Shown here: in pieces, positions 34,852 through 42,974 of the stretch
Position numbering within the stretch: the first letter of the stretch is position 1
How the letters are laid out: the number at the start of each line of letters is the position of its first letter
Assembly (NCBI RefSeq): GCF_003075035.1
Contig: NZ_QCZE01000006.1
Span: forward strand, 45,293 to 109,292
Origin: Zobellella maritima
GTDB lineage: Bacteria; Pseudomonadota; Gammaproteobacteria; Enterobacterales; Aeromonadaceae
Direction: 5' to 3'
DNA: 64,000 bases
Notes under the pieces: generated by a model
Databases searched by the model: none
What the model was told of the DNA's origin: nothing
Seen by the model: only the letters and a program-made list of their open reading frames with translations
Translations under genes and position numbers: made by a program

Positions 34852-35757
34852 GTGGCTCAAGAAATAACGGCCAGTCAGTTAAGCGGGCTGCGGGTCTTTG
34901 CCGTGGCCGCAAGGCTGCACAGTTATTCCGCCGCCGCCGCTGAGCTGCATGTCACCCAGGCTGCCGTCAGCCAGCAGATCCGTAACCTGGAGCAGAGCCT
35001 GAACTGCCGGCTGTTTCGCCGTCAGGGGACGCAGATGCTGCTGACCGAACAGGGTGAACAGTTGCAGCCGCTGGTGGAGCAGGGCCTGGCCCTGCTGCAA
35101 CAAGGCCTGGCCCGGCTTGCCGAACCCACTCTGGAAGGCCCACTGGTGATCAGCGTGCTGCCCTCGCTGGCGGCACGCTGGCTGGTGCCGCGGTTGTGGC
35201 GTTTTACCAGTGCCTACCCCACCATAGAGATCCGTCTGCTGCCCAGCCAGCAGCTGGCGGACCTGTCCCGGGATCGGGTGGATCTGGCCATTCGCTACGG
35301 CCAGGGTCACTACCCCGGATTGCACAGCGAATTGTTGATGAAGGACATGGCCTACCCGGTCTGCAGTCCGGCCCTGGCGGCCCGGCTGCATCGGGTCAGC
35401 GATCTTGAACAGGTGATGCTGGTGGCGGCCCCCGAGTATGCCGGCGTCAGCTGGCAGAGCTGGCTGGCGCTCACGGGCCGGCAGTCCCTGCTGGCGCATT
35501 GCCGGAGTGTGACGGTGGATGATGGCAGCCTGGCGCTGGATATGGTACTGGCGGGTCAGGGCGTGGCCTTGAGCCGCTCTGTGCTGGTGGCCGAGCTGCT
35601 GCGAGAGGGCCGGGTGTGCCGGCCCTTCGCCGAACAGCTGGCGCCCCTGCATCAGTACTATATGGTGTGGCGCCCTGACTCGCCCAAGCTGGCGTGGATC
35701 CGGGCCTTTTGCCAGTGGCTCCGCGAGGAAGCGGACAGCGCAACGTCGGCTGGGTGA
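34852..35757 (+). CDS. LysR-family regulator, GcvA-like
   Basis: A 301-residue LysR regulator with an N-terminal winged helix (SGLRVFAVAARLHSYSAAAA, then ELHVTQAAVSQQIRNLEQ) and an effector domain showing LVISVLPSLAARWLVPRL and RVDLAIRYGQGHYPGLHSE, features shared with GcvA. The start is GTG at 34852 with GGAGG 7 bases upstream; the frame is open far upstream inside the acyltransferase gene and those starts are rejected. It closely follows that gene, but no target can be named. Confidence 0.85.
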   Translation: MAQEITASQLSGLRVFAVAARLHSYSAAAAELHVTQAAVSQQIRNLEQSLNCRLFRRQGTQMLLTEQGEQLQPLVEQGLALLQQGLARLAEPTLEGPLVISVLPSLAARWLVPRLWRFTSAYPTIEIRLLPSQQLADLSRDRVDLAIRYGQGHYPGLHSELLMKDMAYPVCSPALAARLHRVSDLEQVMLVAAPEYAGVSWQSWLALTGRQSLLAHCRSVTVDDGSLALDMVLAGQGVALSRSVLVAELLREGRVCRPFAEQLAPLHQYYMVWRPDSPKLAWIRAFCQWLREEADSATSAG

Positions 35758-35770
35758 AACAGGTGCTCTG

Positions 35771-36628
35771 CTAGCTTCCCGCTTCTGCCTGTTTTAGCCA
35801 CTCCAGCCGCCAGCCGGCCTGGCTGTCCAGCGCCAGGGCCTGGCCTAGGCGGGGCAGCAGCCCGGCCAGCTTGTTGTCGAGCTGCCAGGGAGGGTTGAGC
35901 ACTATCATGCCCGAGCCGTACATGCCGAAGTCATCGGCCTGCTGCTCCACCATCAGTTCGGCACACAATACCTGTTCGAAGCCGCAGCGGGCTAAGGCCT
36001 GTTTCAGGCCGGTGCTGCGATCCACCTGCTTCGCCAGCAAAGGATACCAGACCGCATAGATGCCGATGGGCCAGCGTTGATGGGCCTTGGCGAGGGTAGT
36101 GGCGACCCGTTGGTAGTCTTCCTTCAGTTCGTAGGGCGGATCGATCAGCACCAGGCCCCGCTTGGGTGTGGGCGGCAGCAGGCCCACCAGGCCTTCGAAG
36201 CCGTCCCTGTGGTGAATGGCGATGCCCTCCTGCTTGAGTTGAGCGCGCAGTATGTCGATCTCATTGTTGTGCAGCTCCATCAGCGCCAGCCTGTCCTGAG
36301 GGCGCTTGAAGTGGCGCGCCACCTGGGGGGAGCCCGGATAACAGGCCAGTTCGCCATTTTCGTTCAAGGCCTGGACGGCATCCAGATAGGTGCGCAGCTC
36401 GGGCCATTGGTCCTGCTGTTGCCACAGCTTGGCAATGCCGTCCCGGTATTCGGCCCGCTTCTGGGTCCACTCATGATCCAGGGCATAGCCACCGGCACCG
36501 GCATGGGTGTCTATGTAGCTGAAGCCCTTGTCCTTGGCGCACAGGGCTTCGAGGATAAGGCATTGCACAGCGTGTTTCAGCACGTCGGCGTGGTTGCCGG
36601 CGTGAAAGGCGTGACGATAACTCAGCAT
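35771..36628 (-). CDS. rlmJ: 23S rRNA (adenine(2030)-N(6))-methyltransferase
   Basis: A 285-residue methyltransferase starting MLSYRHAFHAGNHADVLKH, the RlmJ hallmark. Motifs: YIDTHAGAGGYAL for SAM binding, and the amino-methyltransferase catalytic tetrapeptide in VLIDPPYELKEDY. It methylates A2030 of 23S rRNA. The start at 36628 fits the family; an open frame continuing 78 codons upstream overlaps the neighbouring gene. The gap to the TIGR02444-like gene upstream is 2 bases, so they are co-transcribed. Confidence 0.95.
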   Translation of the reverse strand: MLSYRHAFHAGNHADVLKHAVQCLILEALCAKDKGFSYIDTHAGAGGYALDHEWTQKRAEYRDGIAKLWQQQDQWPELRTYLDAVQALNENGELACYPGSPQVARHFKRPQDRLALMELHNNEIDILRAQLKQEGIAIHHRDGFEGLVGLLPPTPKRGLVLIDPPYELKEDYQRVATTLAKAHQRWPIGIYAVWYPLLAKQVDRSTGLKQALARCGFEQVLCAELMVEQQADDFGMYGSGMIVLNPPWQLDNKLAGLLPRLGQALALDSQAGWRLEWLKQAEAGS

Positions 36629-36630
36629 GA

Positions 36631-37071
36631 TTATTCCTGTAGGGTACCGGCAAGTCGGGCTTGCCACTGGGGGGCATCGGCTACGCCGGATTGAATGAGG
36701 TAGGCGAGCAGGGCACCGGTACCGGGGATGGCGGGGTGCTCGGCCAGTACCTGCAACAGCTCGGCCTGTTGCCAGCGCTCCAGCTCCAGCTCGTGTTGCA
36801 GCAAGTGCTGGTACTGCTCGCTGGGAAGGTCGTGCTTGAGGTTTTTTCTCAGGTCGCGCCACCGGTCGAACAGGGGGGCCCGCAACGATACCTGGGTGTT
36901 AAAAGGCGCCAGGGACACCGTCAGCCCCTGTTGCTCGAGCATCAGCAACAGCAGCAGCAGGTTGATATTGGCACCATGGTCATCCTGCAGCCCCAGGCAG
37001 GCCCGGGCAACGCCGGGTTTGCCGTAATGACGGAGGCTGAACTGCCAGAAGGCGGTCGGGGTGATGGCCAT
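36631..37071 (-). CDS. TIGR02444-like (DUF2390) small protein
   Basis: A 146-residue protein beginning MAITPTAFWQFSLRHYGKPG and with CLGLQDDHGANINLLLLLLM, the usual features of this gammaproteobacterial family of unknown function. It is encoded directly after yheS with a one-base overlap (TGATG) and just before rlmJ, suggesting a small operon linked to the ribosome. Confidence 0.8.
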   Translation of the reverse strand: MAITPTAFWQFSLRHYGKPGVARACLGLQDDHGANINLLLLLLMLEQQGLTVSLAPFNTQVSLRAPLFDRWRDLRKNLKHDLPSEQYQHLLQHELELERWQQAELLQVLAEHPAIPGTGALLAYLIQSGVADAPQWQARLAGTLQE

Positions 37072-38972
37072 CAGTTGACTTCCTGTTCCAGCTGTTCCAG
37101 TTGCTCCTGCAGTTCCAGCCATTCGGCTTCGGTGTCTGCCAGTTGCTGTTGCAGGGGCGATTGGGCCTGCAGCAGCTGCTGCAGGCGTGTCTTGTGCTCG
37201 GCCTGGTACAGCTCGGGATCGGCCATTTCGGTCTCGATGGCGGCCAGTTTATCGGCGATCTCCTCCATTTTTCCTTCCAGTTTACCGATCGCCTTGCGCA
37301 GGGGCTGGCTTTGCTGGCGCAGCTCGGCCTGGCGGCGTTTTTCGTTTTTGCGGGCCTGGGCCGAGTTTTCTCCCGCGCCGGTGGCGGCCGGCTGCACGGC
37401 TTTTTCCCGTTCCAGCAGCCATCTGTGATAATCCTCCAGATCACCGTCGAAGGGCGAGACCCGGCCACTGTCCACCAGATACAGTTCGTCCGTGGTGGCC
37501 CTGAGCAGGTGGCGATCGTGGGAGACGATCACCATGGCGCCCTCGAATGCCTGCAGTGCCAGGGTCAGCGCCTCGCGCATATCCAGATCCAGGTGGTTGG
37601 TGGGTTCATCCAGCAGCAGCAGGTTGGGCTTCTGATAGACGATTAGCGCCAGTACCAGGCGGGCCTTTTCTCCGCCGGAGAAGGGGCCGACCGGTTCCTT
37701 GACCTTGTCGCCCCGGAAGTCGAAGCCGCCCAGGTAATCCCGCAGGCTCTGCTCGCTGGCCTTGGGGTCGAGCCGGGCGATATGGGTGAGCGGTGACTCC
37801 GCCGGGTGCAGGCTTTCGAGCTGATGCTGGGCGAAATAGCCCAGGCTGATGCCCTTGCTGGCTTCAATCTTGCCGGACATCGGCGACAGCTCACCGGCCA
37901 GTAGCTTGATAAAGGTCGATTTGCCGGCGCCATTTCGCCCCAGCAGTCCGATGCGCGAGCCGGGCACCAGGTTGAGCTGGATATTCGACAGCACCGCCTT
38001 GCCCTGGTATCCCGCCGACAGTTTCTCCATGACCAGCAGGGGAGTCGGCAGGCTGGCCGGGGGACGGAAGCTGAAGCTGAATGGCGAGTCCACATGGGCC
38101 GGCAGGATCAGCTCCATCCGTTCCATGGCCTTGAGCCGGCTCTGAGCCTGCTTGGCCTTGCTGGCCTTGTAGCGAAAGCGATCCACATAGCTCTGCATAT
38201 GGCTCAGGGCCCGCTGCTGCTTGTCGTACATGGCCTGCTGCAGTGCCAGCTGTTCGCAGCGCATCCGCTCGAAATCCGAGTAGTTGCCGGTATATTCGTT
38301 GAGTTTGGCGTTTTCGATATGGATGATGCGATTCACCACCGCATCGAGAAAATCCCGGTCGTGGGAGATCAGGATAAGGGTGCCCGGGTAGCTGTTCAGC
38401 CAGCGTTCCAGCCAGATCACCGCGTCCAGATCCAGGTGGTTGGTGGGTTCATCCAGCAACAGCAGATCGGAGCGGCAAATCAGCGCCTGGGCCAGGTTCA
38501 GGCGCATTCGCCAGCCACCGGAAAAATCCTTGACCGGGCGGGCCTGGGCATCGGCGGCAAAGCCCAAACCATGGAGCAGTTCCGCCGCCCTGGCATGGAT
38601 ATGATAACCGCCGTGGGTGTCCAGCTTGCCGTGCAACTCGGCGATGGCCAGGCCATCGTGGGCCGCTTCGGCCTCGCTCAGTAACCGGCAGAGTCGGCGG
38701 TATTCCCGATCGCCATCGATTACATAGTCCAGCGCCGAGCAGTCCAGCCCCGGGGTTTCCTGGGCCACGCTGGCTATCTGCCAGTCGGCGGGTAGGCTCA
38801 GTTGGCCACTATCCAGGCCGAGTTCTCCCTTGAGCAGGGCAAACAGGCTGGACTTGCCACTGCCGTTCTGACCGACCAGGCCGACTCTCTGCCCGCCATG
38901 GATAGTGGCACTGGTGTCTTTAAGCAGGGGGCGGCCCCCCCGGAGTAACTCAATCTGACTGGCGATAATCAT
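37071..38972 (-). CDS. yheS: ABC-F ATPase YheS
   Basis: A 633-residue soluble protein with two ABC ATPase domains and no membrane segment. First domain: GQNGSGKSS, then DFSGGWRMRLNLAQALI and LLLLDEPTNHLD. Second: GRNGAGKST, then FSGGEKARLVLALI and the same LLLLDEPTNHLD. A charged linker between them and a C-terminal coiled coil rich in Gln and Glu (about 540-633) are typical. ABC-F proteins act on translating ribosomes. Position next to yheV, slyD and slyX is conserved with E. coli. Confidence 0.94.
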   Translation of the reverse strand: MIIASQIELLRGGRPLLKDTSATIHGGQRVGLVGQNGSGKSSLFALLKGELGLDSGQLSLPADWQIASVAQETPGLDCSALDYVIDGDREYRRLCRLLSEAEAAHDGLAIAELHGKLDTHGGYHIHARAAELLHGLGFAADAQARPVKDFSGGWRMRLNLAQALICRSDLLLLDEPTNHLDLDAVIWLERWLNSYPGTLILISHDRDFLDAVVNRIIHIENAKLNEYTGNYSDFERMRCEQLALQQAMYDKQQRALSHMQSYVDRFRYKASKAKQAQSRLKAMERMELILPAHVDSPFSFSFRPPASLPTPLLVMEKLSAGYQGKAVLSNIQLNLVPGSRIGLLGRNGAGKSTFIKLLAGELSPMSGKIEASKGISLGYFAQHQLESLHPAESPLTHIARLDPKASEQSLRDYLGGFDFRGDKVKEPVGPFSGGEKARLVLALIVYQKPNLLLLDEPTNHLDLDMREALTLALQAFEGAMVIVSHDRHLLRATTDELYLVDSGRVSPFDGDLEDYHRWLLEREKAVQPAATGAGENSAQARKNEKRRQAELRQQSQPLRKAIGKLEGKMEEIADKLAAIETEMADPELYQAEHKTRLQQLLQAQSPLQQQLADTEAEWLELQEQLEQLEQEVN

Positions 38973-39005
38973 GGCGTGGGCAAACTCGTGGCGAAAAACG
39001 CCATT

Positions 39006-39695
39006 TTAGCCGGTTTTCCCCCTCTGATGACAGGGGGTGCCCAGCCATTGACGGCAATCTTGCTCGAACTGGGGCACACCGGCGAAACCATAGCGTTCGG
39101 CCAGCTGTTCCAGGCCCAGGCCCTGCCCGAGATCGCGCAGCGCAAACAGCAACTTGGCCTGCAGGCGCCAGCTGTCGGCATCGGTATCGAACTGGCGGCG
39201 AAAGTCGGGCTGTTCCTGGCTATCTAGCCTGAATTCGGTCGGAGCCTGAGTGATCCTGGTCAGCAGCGGCGGTTGGCTCTCTACAGGACTAAAGGACAGC
39301 GCGAGCAATTCATCATAGGCGGCCCGGCACAGGCGCCCGTAGGGACCCTGCCAATCCTTGGGTTGCTGCCAGTGGGCCAGCTTGTCGAGCAGGGCGGGTA
39401 ACAGAGCGGAAGCCGGTAGGCGGCCACTGTCCAGCGGTTGTGTCAGACGAGGAGACAGCAGCAGGGTGCTGACCCTGGCACCGGCAAAGGCATGCCAGGC
39501 AAACAGGGTGTCGGCGGCCAGATAGACGGCCTGTCCCGCGACCAGCGGGTAATGGTGGCGGCCGAGTTGCAACAGCCCCGAGCCTTGATGGACCAGCAAC
39601 AGCTGACCCTTGGGGTGGCGCCGGCGCTTGCCGGGGGTCAATTTGGTCGAGGCGTGAAAAAGATAACTAATGCTGTAATGCTGGCGTGAGGTCAT
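39006..39695 (-). CDS. AraC-like regulator with sensor domain and a single visible helix-turn-helix
   Basis: A 229-residue protein. The first ~80 residues are a cupin-like sensing domain (GQLLLVHQGSGLLQLG, then GQAVYLAADTLFAWHAF); the last ~50 read like the final AraC helix-turn-helix (LGLEQLAERYGFAGVPQFEQDCRQ). Full AraC domains have two such units in ~100 residues, and the first is not clear here, so DNA binding may be reduced. No close relative or target is recognised. Confidence 0.6.
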   Translation of the reverse strand: MTSRQHYSISYLFHASTKLTPGKRRRHPKGQLLLVHQGSGLLQLGRHHYPLVAGQAVYLAADTLFAWHAFAGARVSTLLLSPRLTQPLDSGRLPASALLPALLDKLAHWQQPKDWQGPYGRLCRAAYDELLALSFSPVESQPPLLTRITQAPTEFRLDSQEQPDFRRQFDTDADSWRLQAKLLFALRDLGQGLGLEQLAERYGFAGVPQFEQDCRQWLGTPCHQRGKTG

Positions 39696-39754
39696 TGTAG
39701 TTGGTTCGATTTTGGCGGAAAATTCGGGTTAGTTGTCACTCAGAGGATGTAGCC

Positions 39755-39955
39755 ATGGAGACTCGCCGCAAGAAACGCTTTATTGCCGGCGCCACCTGCC
39801 CTAAATGTCGTGCTATGGATACCATGATGCTGTATATGGAGCACGGTGTCGAGAAGGTTGACTGTGTCGCCTGTGGTCATAGCCAGAGCCAGACGGATAC
39901 CAAGGTGAGCGAAGCCGGCGGTGGAGATGTGATAGGCCTGTTCAAGCCGCAGTAA
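39755..39955 (+). CDS. yheV: YheV family putative zinc-ribbon protein
   Basis: A 66-residue protein with two CxxC pairs (ATCPKCRAMD and VDCVACGHSQ) that should bind zinc. Function unknown; it sits between yheS and slyD, as in E. coli (there with kefB/kefG between). Start 39755 has AGAGGA about 8 bases upstream. Confidence 0.9.
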   Translation: METRRKKRFIAGATCPKCRAMDTMMLYMEHGVEKVDCVACGHSQSQTDTKVSEAGGGDVIGLFKPQ

Positions 39956-40160
39956 CCCTGTTTCAAGAGTGGAGATAGTGGGCTAGAATAGGAGCCGGCA
40001 GATCGAGGCAATCATATTCCCTGTGTAAGCTGGTTTTCTGCCATGATGGCCCCATTATGGGGCCATTTTTTGTCAGCTTCATTTCTTCCAGGCGGCGCGC
40101 ATTTCATCCCACCTGGCCATCATGTATCCTATGCGCATATTCACGACCAGGGTAGAACCA

Positions 40161-40682
40161 ATGAAAGTATCTCAAGACAGTGTAGTTACCCTCGATTACA
40201 CCGTATCCAAGGCCGACGGCGAAGTGCTCGACTCCACCGAAGGCAAGCAGCCGCTGCAATACCTGCACGGCACGGGTTATCTGGTAGCCGGCCTGGAAGC
40301 CGCCCTGATCGATAAGCTGGCCGGCGAAGACTTCGAAGTTACCTTGTCGCCGGAACAGGCTTACGGCGAATACGACGAGACCCTGGTACAGTCGGTACCC
40401 GGCGAGCTGTTTGACGGCATGGAAGTGTCGGAAGGCGATACCTTTGTGGCCGAGACCGACGACGGCCACCGTCCGGTGACCATAGTGGAAGTGGCCGAAG
40501 AGTATGTAAAAGTCGACGGCAATCACCCGTTGGCGGGCATGACCCTGGTGTTCAAGGGGCTGGTGCGTGAAGTGCGTGCCGCTACCGAAGAAGAGCTGGC
40601 CCACGGCCATGTGCATGGTGAGCACGGCCATGACGACCATGATCATGACCACTCCGGCGGCTGCTGCGGTCATAAGCACTGA
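40161..40682 (+). CDS. slyD: FKBP-type peptidyl-prolyl isomerase and metallochaperone SlyD
   Basis: A 173-residue SlyD: the FKBP core begins KVSQDSVVTLDYTVSKADGE, with QPLQYLHGTGYLVAGLE, the inserted chaperone (IF) domain about 70-130, and a C-terminal tail rich in His, Asp and Cys (residues ~147-173) that binds nickel and other metals. SlyD isomerises proline bonds and supplies nickel for hydrogenases in E. coli. Start 40161 fits the family; 13 more codons are open upstream. Confidence 0.96.
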   Translation: MKVSQDSVVTLDYTVSKADGEVLDSTEGKQPLQYLHGTGYLVAGLEAALIDKLAGEDFEVTLSPEQAYGEYDETLVQSVPGELFDGMEVSEGDTFVAETDDGHRPVTIVEVAEEYVKVDGNHPLAGMTLVFKGLVREVRAATEEELAHGHVHGEHGHDDHDHDHSGGCCGHKH

Positions 40683-40691
40683 TCGAAAATG

Positions 40692-40723
40692 ATTAAAAAG
40701 GGCGCTGCGGCGCCCTTTTTAAT
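40692..40723. terminator. Bidirectional terminator between slyD and slyX
   Basis: A 14-bp stem including GGGCGC/GCGCCC with loop TGCG, A run before and T run after. It can end slyD (plus) and slyX (minus) transcripts. Confidence 0.93.
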
Positions 40724-40783
40724 CTGTGGTGCCGCCCGGTTACCTCATGCCGGTCATCGACTGAAAGGCGGCTGCCCTTGCCA

Positions 40784-40993
40784 TCAGTAATGAGGCGGCG
40801 GCGTTTCTTCCGACTGGCTGGCAATCTGCCCGCCCTGTATTTCCTTTAATTTTGAACCCATCAGGGTGAGCTGAGTCTTAAGTTTGGCGAGCTCGGCACC
40901 CTGGGCGGTGATTTCCCGGTGGAGCTGCTCTATGGTGTCGTCCTGAAATGCCAGGCGGGTTTCCAGTTGTTCGATGCGGGCATCCTGATTCAT
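40784..40993 (-). CDS. slyX: SlyX protein
   Basis: A 69-residue coiled-coil protein (heptads over about residues 5-52) ending in SEETPPPHY; PPPHY is the typical SlyX tail. Role unknown. It lies between slyD and fkpA, divergent from fkpA, as in E. coli. Confidence 0.93.
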   Translation of the reverse strand: MNQDARIEQLETRLAFQDDTIEQLHREITAQGAELAKLKTQLTLMGSKLKEIQGGQIASQSEETPPPHY

Positions 40994-41278
40994 GCTGACC
41001 TCTTGTCGATTGCCGGGCTTGGGTGATGAGCTGGGCGATGGGGTGATGACCGGGTTATTGTCACCGAAGCCGCCGGCCGAAACCAGTTACTTTGCCATGG
41101 GCCGGTTGCTTATCGGCACTGGTTTTACGCGGGGCTGACGAAAGATGGCGTAGCCTACAGGCCTGTGGATATTTTTACGTGCTTGGGCTTTCGCATGGAC
41201 AAGCTGAGACGGTAGTATAGGGCGTGAGTGATAAGTACTTTATTTTCCATGGGGTTGCGCCCCAGTTTGGAGTAGATA

Positions 41279-42055
41279 ATGAAAAAACTGTTGCAAGTAA
41301 GTTTGTTGGCATCTGCTGTGCTGGTGGGGTTGAGTGGCTGTAAAGATGACAAAGTGGCGGAAACTGCGCCGGCGGCAACCACCGATTCCGGTGTGGAGCT
41401 GACCAGCTTTGAGCAGAAGTCGGCCTATGCCATTGGTTTATCCATGGGCCGCTACATTGGCTCGACCCTGGAAAAACAACAGGAACTGGGCGTTGACCTT
41501 GATGACGAGGTTATCTTGCAGGGGGTAAAGGACGGGTTTGCCGATCAGGGACAGATGTCTGACGAGGAAGTGCAGGGTGCCCTGACTGCCTATGACGAAC
41601 GCATCAATACCCTGATAGAGCAACAGGCAGAGGAAAAGGCGGCGGCCAACCAGGCCAAGGGCCAGGAATTCCTGGCAGAAAATGCCAAGCGTGACGGTGT
41701 CCAGGTCACCGACTCCGGCCTGCAGTATGAAGTGCTGACGGCAGCAGAAGGCAACAAGCCAAAGGCCGAAGATGTGGTGACAGTTCACTATACCGGGACC
41801 CTGATCGACGGCACCCAGTTCGACAGTTCGGTTGAGCGTGGCGAGCCCGCCAGCTTCCCGCTGAATCAGGTGATACCGGGATGGACCGAAGGCGTGCAGC
41901 TGATGCCGGTTGGTGCCAAGTACAAGTTCTTTATTCCCGCCGAGCTTGGTTACGGTGAGACAGGTGCCGGTACCATTCCCGGTAATTCAGTGCTGATCTT
42001 TGAGGTTGAGCTGCTGGAAATTGCCCAGGCCGAGGAAGTGGCAAGCGAAGATTAA
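41279..42055 (+). CDS. fkpA: FkpA-type peptidyl-prolyl isomerase, predicted lipoprotein
   Basis: A 258-residue protein with an N-terminal dimerisation helix region (SYAIGLSMGRYIGSTLE-like sequence near 45-61) and a C-terminal FKBP domain (DVVTVHYTGTLIDGTQFDSS, FPLNQVIPGWTEGVQLMPVG, IPGNSVLIFEVELL). FkpA folds outer-membrane proteins in the periplasm. Unlike the soluble E. coli protein, the signal ends VGLSGC at residues 16-21, a lipobox, so Cys21 should be lipidated. GGAG lies 7-10 bases before the ATG. Confidence 0.92.
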   Translation: MKKLLQVSLLASAVLVGLSGCKDDKVAETAPAATTDSGVELTSFEQKSAYAIGLSMGRYIGSTLEKQQELGVDLDDEVILQGVKDGFADQGQMSDEEVQGALTAYDERINTLIEQQAEEKAAANQAKGQEFLAENAKRDGVQVTDSGLQYEVLTAAEGNKPKAEDVVTVHYTGTLIDGTQFDSSVERGEPASFPLNQVIPGWTEGVQLMPVGAKYKFFIPAELGYGETGAGTIPGNSVLIFEVELLEIAQAEEVASED

Positions 42056-42070
42056 CGACCGGTTAATCGA

Positions 42071-42099
42071 AAAAAAAGGCGCCATTCGGCGCCTTTTTT
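42071..42099. terminator. Terminator between fkpA and the GIY-YIG gene
   Basis: AAAAAAGGCGCC/GGCGCCTTTTTT with loop ATTC. It follows the fkpA stop by 16 bases and also ends at the stop of the convergent gene, so it can serve both. Confidence 0.93.
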
Positions 42100-42415
42100 A
42101 TTCTGCTTCGCAGCCGATCAACCAGCCCTGCCAGTGCTCGGGGGCCGCGAGCAGGGCTTCCTTGTGTGCTTTCGGCAGGCGTTTGAGGCGGCGCTCCAGG
42201 CGCAGAGCCTGCGATTTGTCGGTGAGGGGCTGTTGCCATACCAGTACCGCCGGACGGCGTGACCAGACATAGCGTGATGCCCGGCGTGCATCACGATTAT
42301 GCTCCCGGCACCGTCGTTGTGGATCCAGGGTGATACCCGCATACAGGCTGCCGTCCCGGCAGCGCAACAGATAAATAAACCAGTTTTGGCAGTGCTCATC
42401 CGGGACTGAGTTCAT
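42098..42415 (-). CDS. GIY-YIG nuclease family protein (YhbQ-like)
   Basis: A 105-residue single-domain protein with FIYLLRCRDGSLYAGITLD (the YIG motif as YAG) near residues 13-31, then EHNRDARRASRYVWSRRP and LRLERRLKRLPKAHK. This fits the YhbQ group of small GIY-YIG proteins, some of which are DNA nucleases. It is an isolated gene. Confidence 0.88.
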   Translation of the reverse strand: MNSVPDEHCQNWFIYLLRCRDGSLYAGITLDPQRRCREHNRDARRASRYVWSRRPAVLVWQQPLTDKSQALRLERRLKRLPKAHKEALLAAPEHWQGWLIGCEAE

Positions 42416-42437
42416 TTAGCCGTTTATAATCAAAAGG

Positions 42438-42620
42438 TTGATAAGACGGATAATACCGGGTTCCAGAATGAATAGAAACGATAGCGATGCAGCCCTGGTG
42501 CCGGGTTCTCTTATTGCACCGGGGCTGGCCGAACGGGAAGTTCAGGTGGCTCTGGCCTTATGGTCGCTTGGCTTTTCGGTCACGGCAGACACCCTGACCG
42601 AGTTATACCAATCCCAGTAA
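42438..42620 (+). CDS. Small hypothetical protein, possibly a remnant
   Basis: A reading frame of up to 60 codons (an internal ATG at 42468 would give 50). The C-terminal half, GLAEREVQVALALWSLGFSV, looks like a helical protein sequence rather than random translation. There is no recognised family and no strong ribosome site. It lies immediately before a stretch that looks like decayed coding sequence, so it may be the front of the same dead gene. Confidence 0.3.
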   Translation: MIRRIIPGSRMNRNDSDAALVPGSLIAPGLAEREVQVALALWSLGFSVTADTLTELYQSQ

Positions 42621-42974
42621 AGCTCTGATCATCTTTGACAGGGTTACTGAGACGCTTTGTCCGACATTACGAAGGGATGAAATAGAGCAATTGTTTACTG
42701 GGATTAATGCCGTTATACGAGGCGCTCGATAAGGAGCGGCATACAATCCCTGCTTTCTTGACGCAGGCGGGATTCAGCCTGCAGGAGATCAATGGGACGG
42801 CGCCGGCGGTTAGCGATCATGGGTAGACAACTATGGTGAGCGACGGGCGGCGCAATGCTATTGTGCCGATGCCATTCGCTCCGTCCAGCAAGGTTACTTC
42901 GCCGTGTCCTATCTTGACAGCTATATCCCGGAGCGAAAACAGCTGCAGGTGGTATCGTCTGGAATAGCGCCGTC
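42621..42974 (+). pseudogene. Decayed coding sequence of unknown origin
   Basis: This 354-base gap has no intact gene. Translated segments look protein-like but are in different frames: from about 42708, MPLYEALDKERHTIPAFL, then LTQAGFSLQEIN, ending at a stop near 42827; and in another frame from about 42828, DNYGERRAAQCYCADAIRS, then VQQGYFAVSYLDSYIPERKQ. The change of frame with sensible sequence on both sides suggests a frameshifted remnant. I do not recognise the parent family. Confidence 0.35.
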
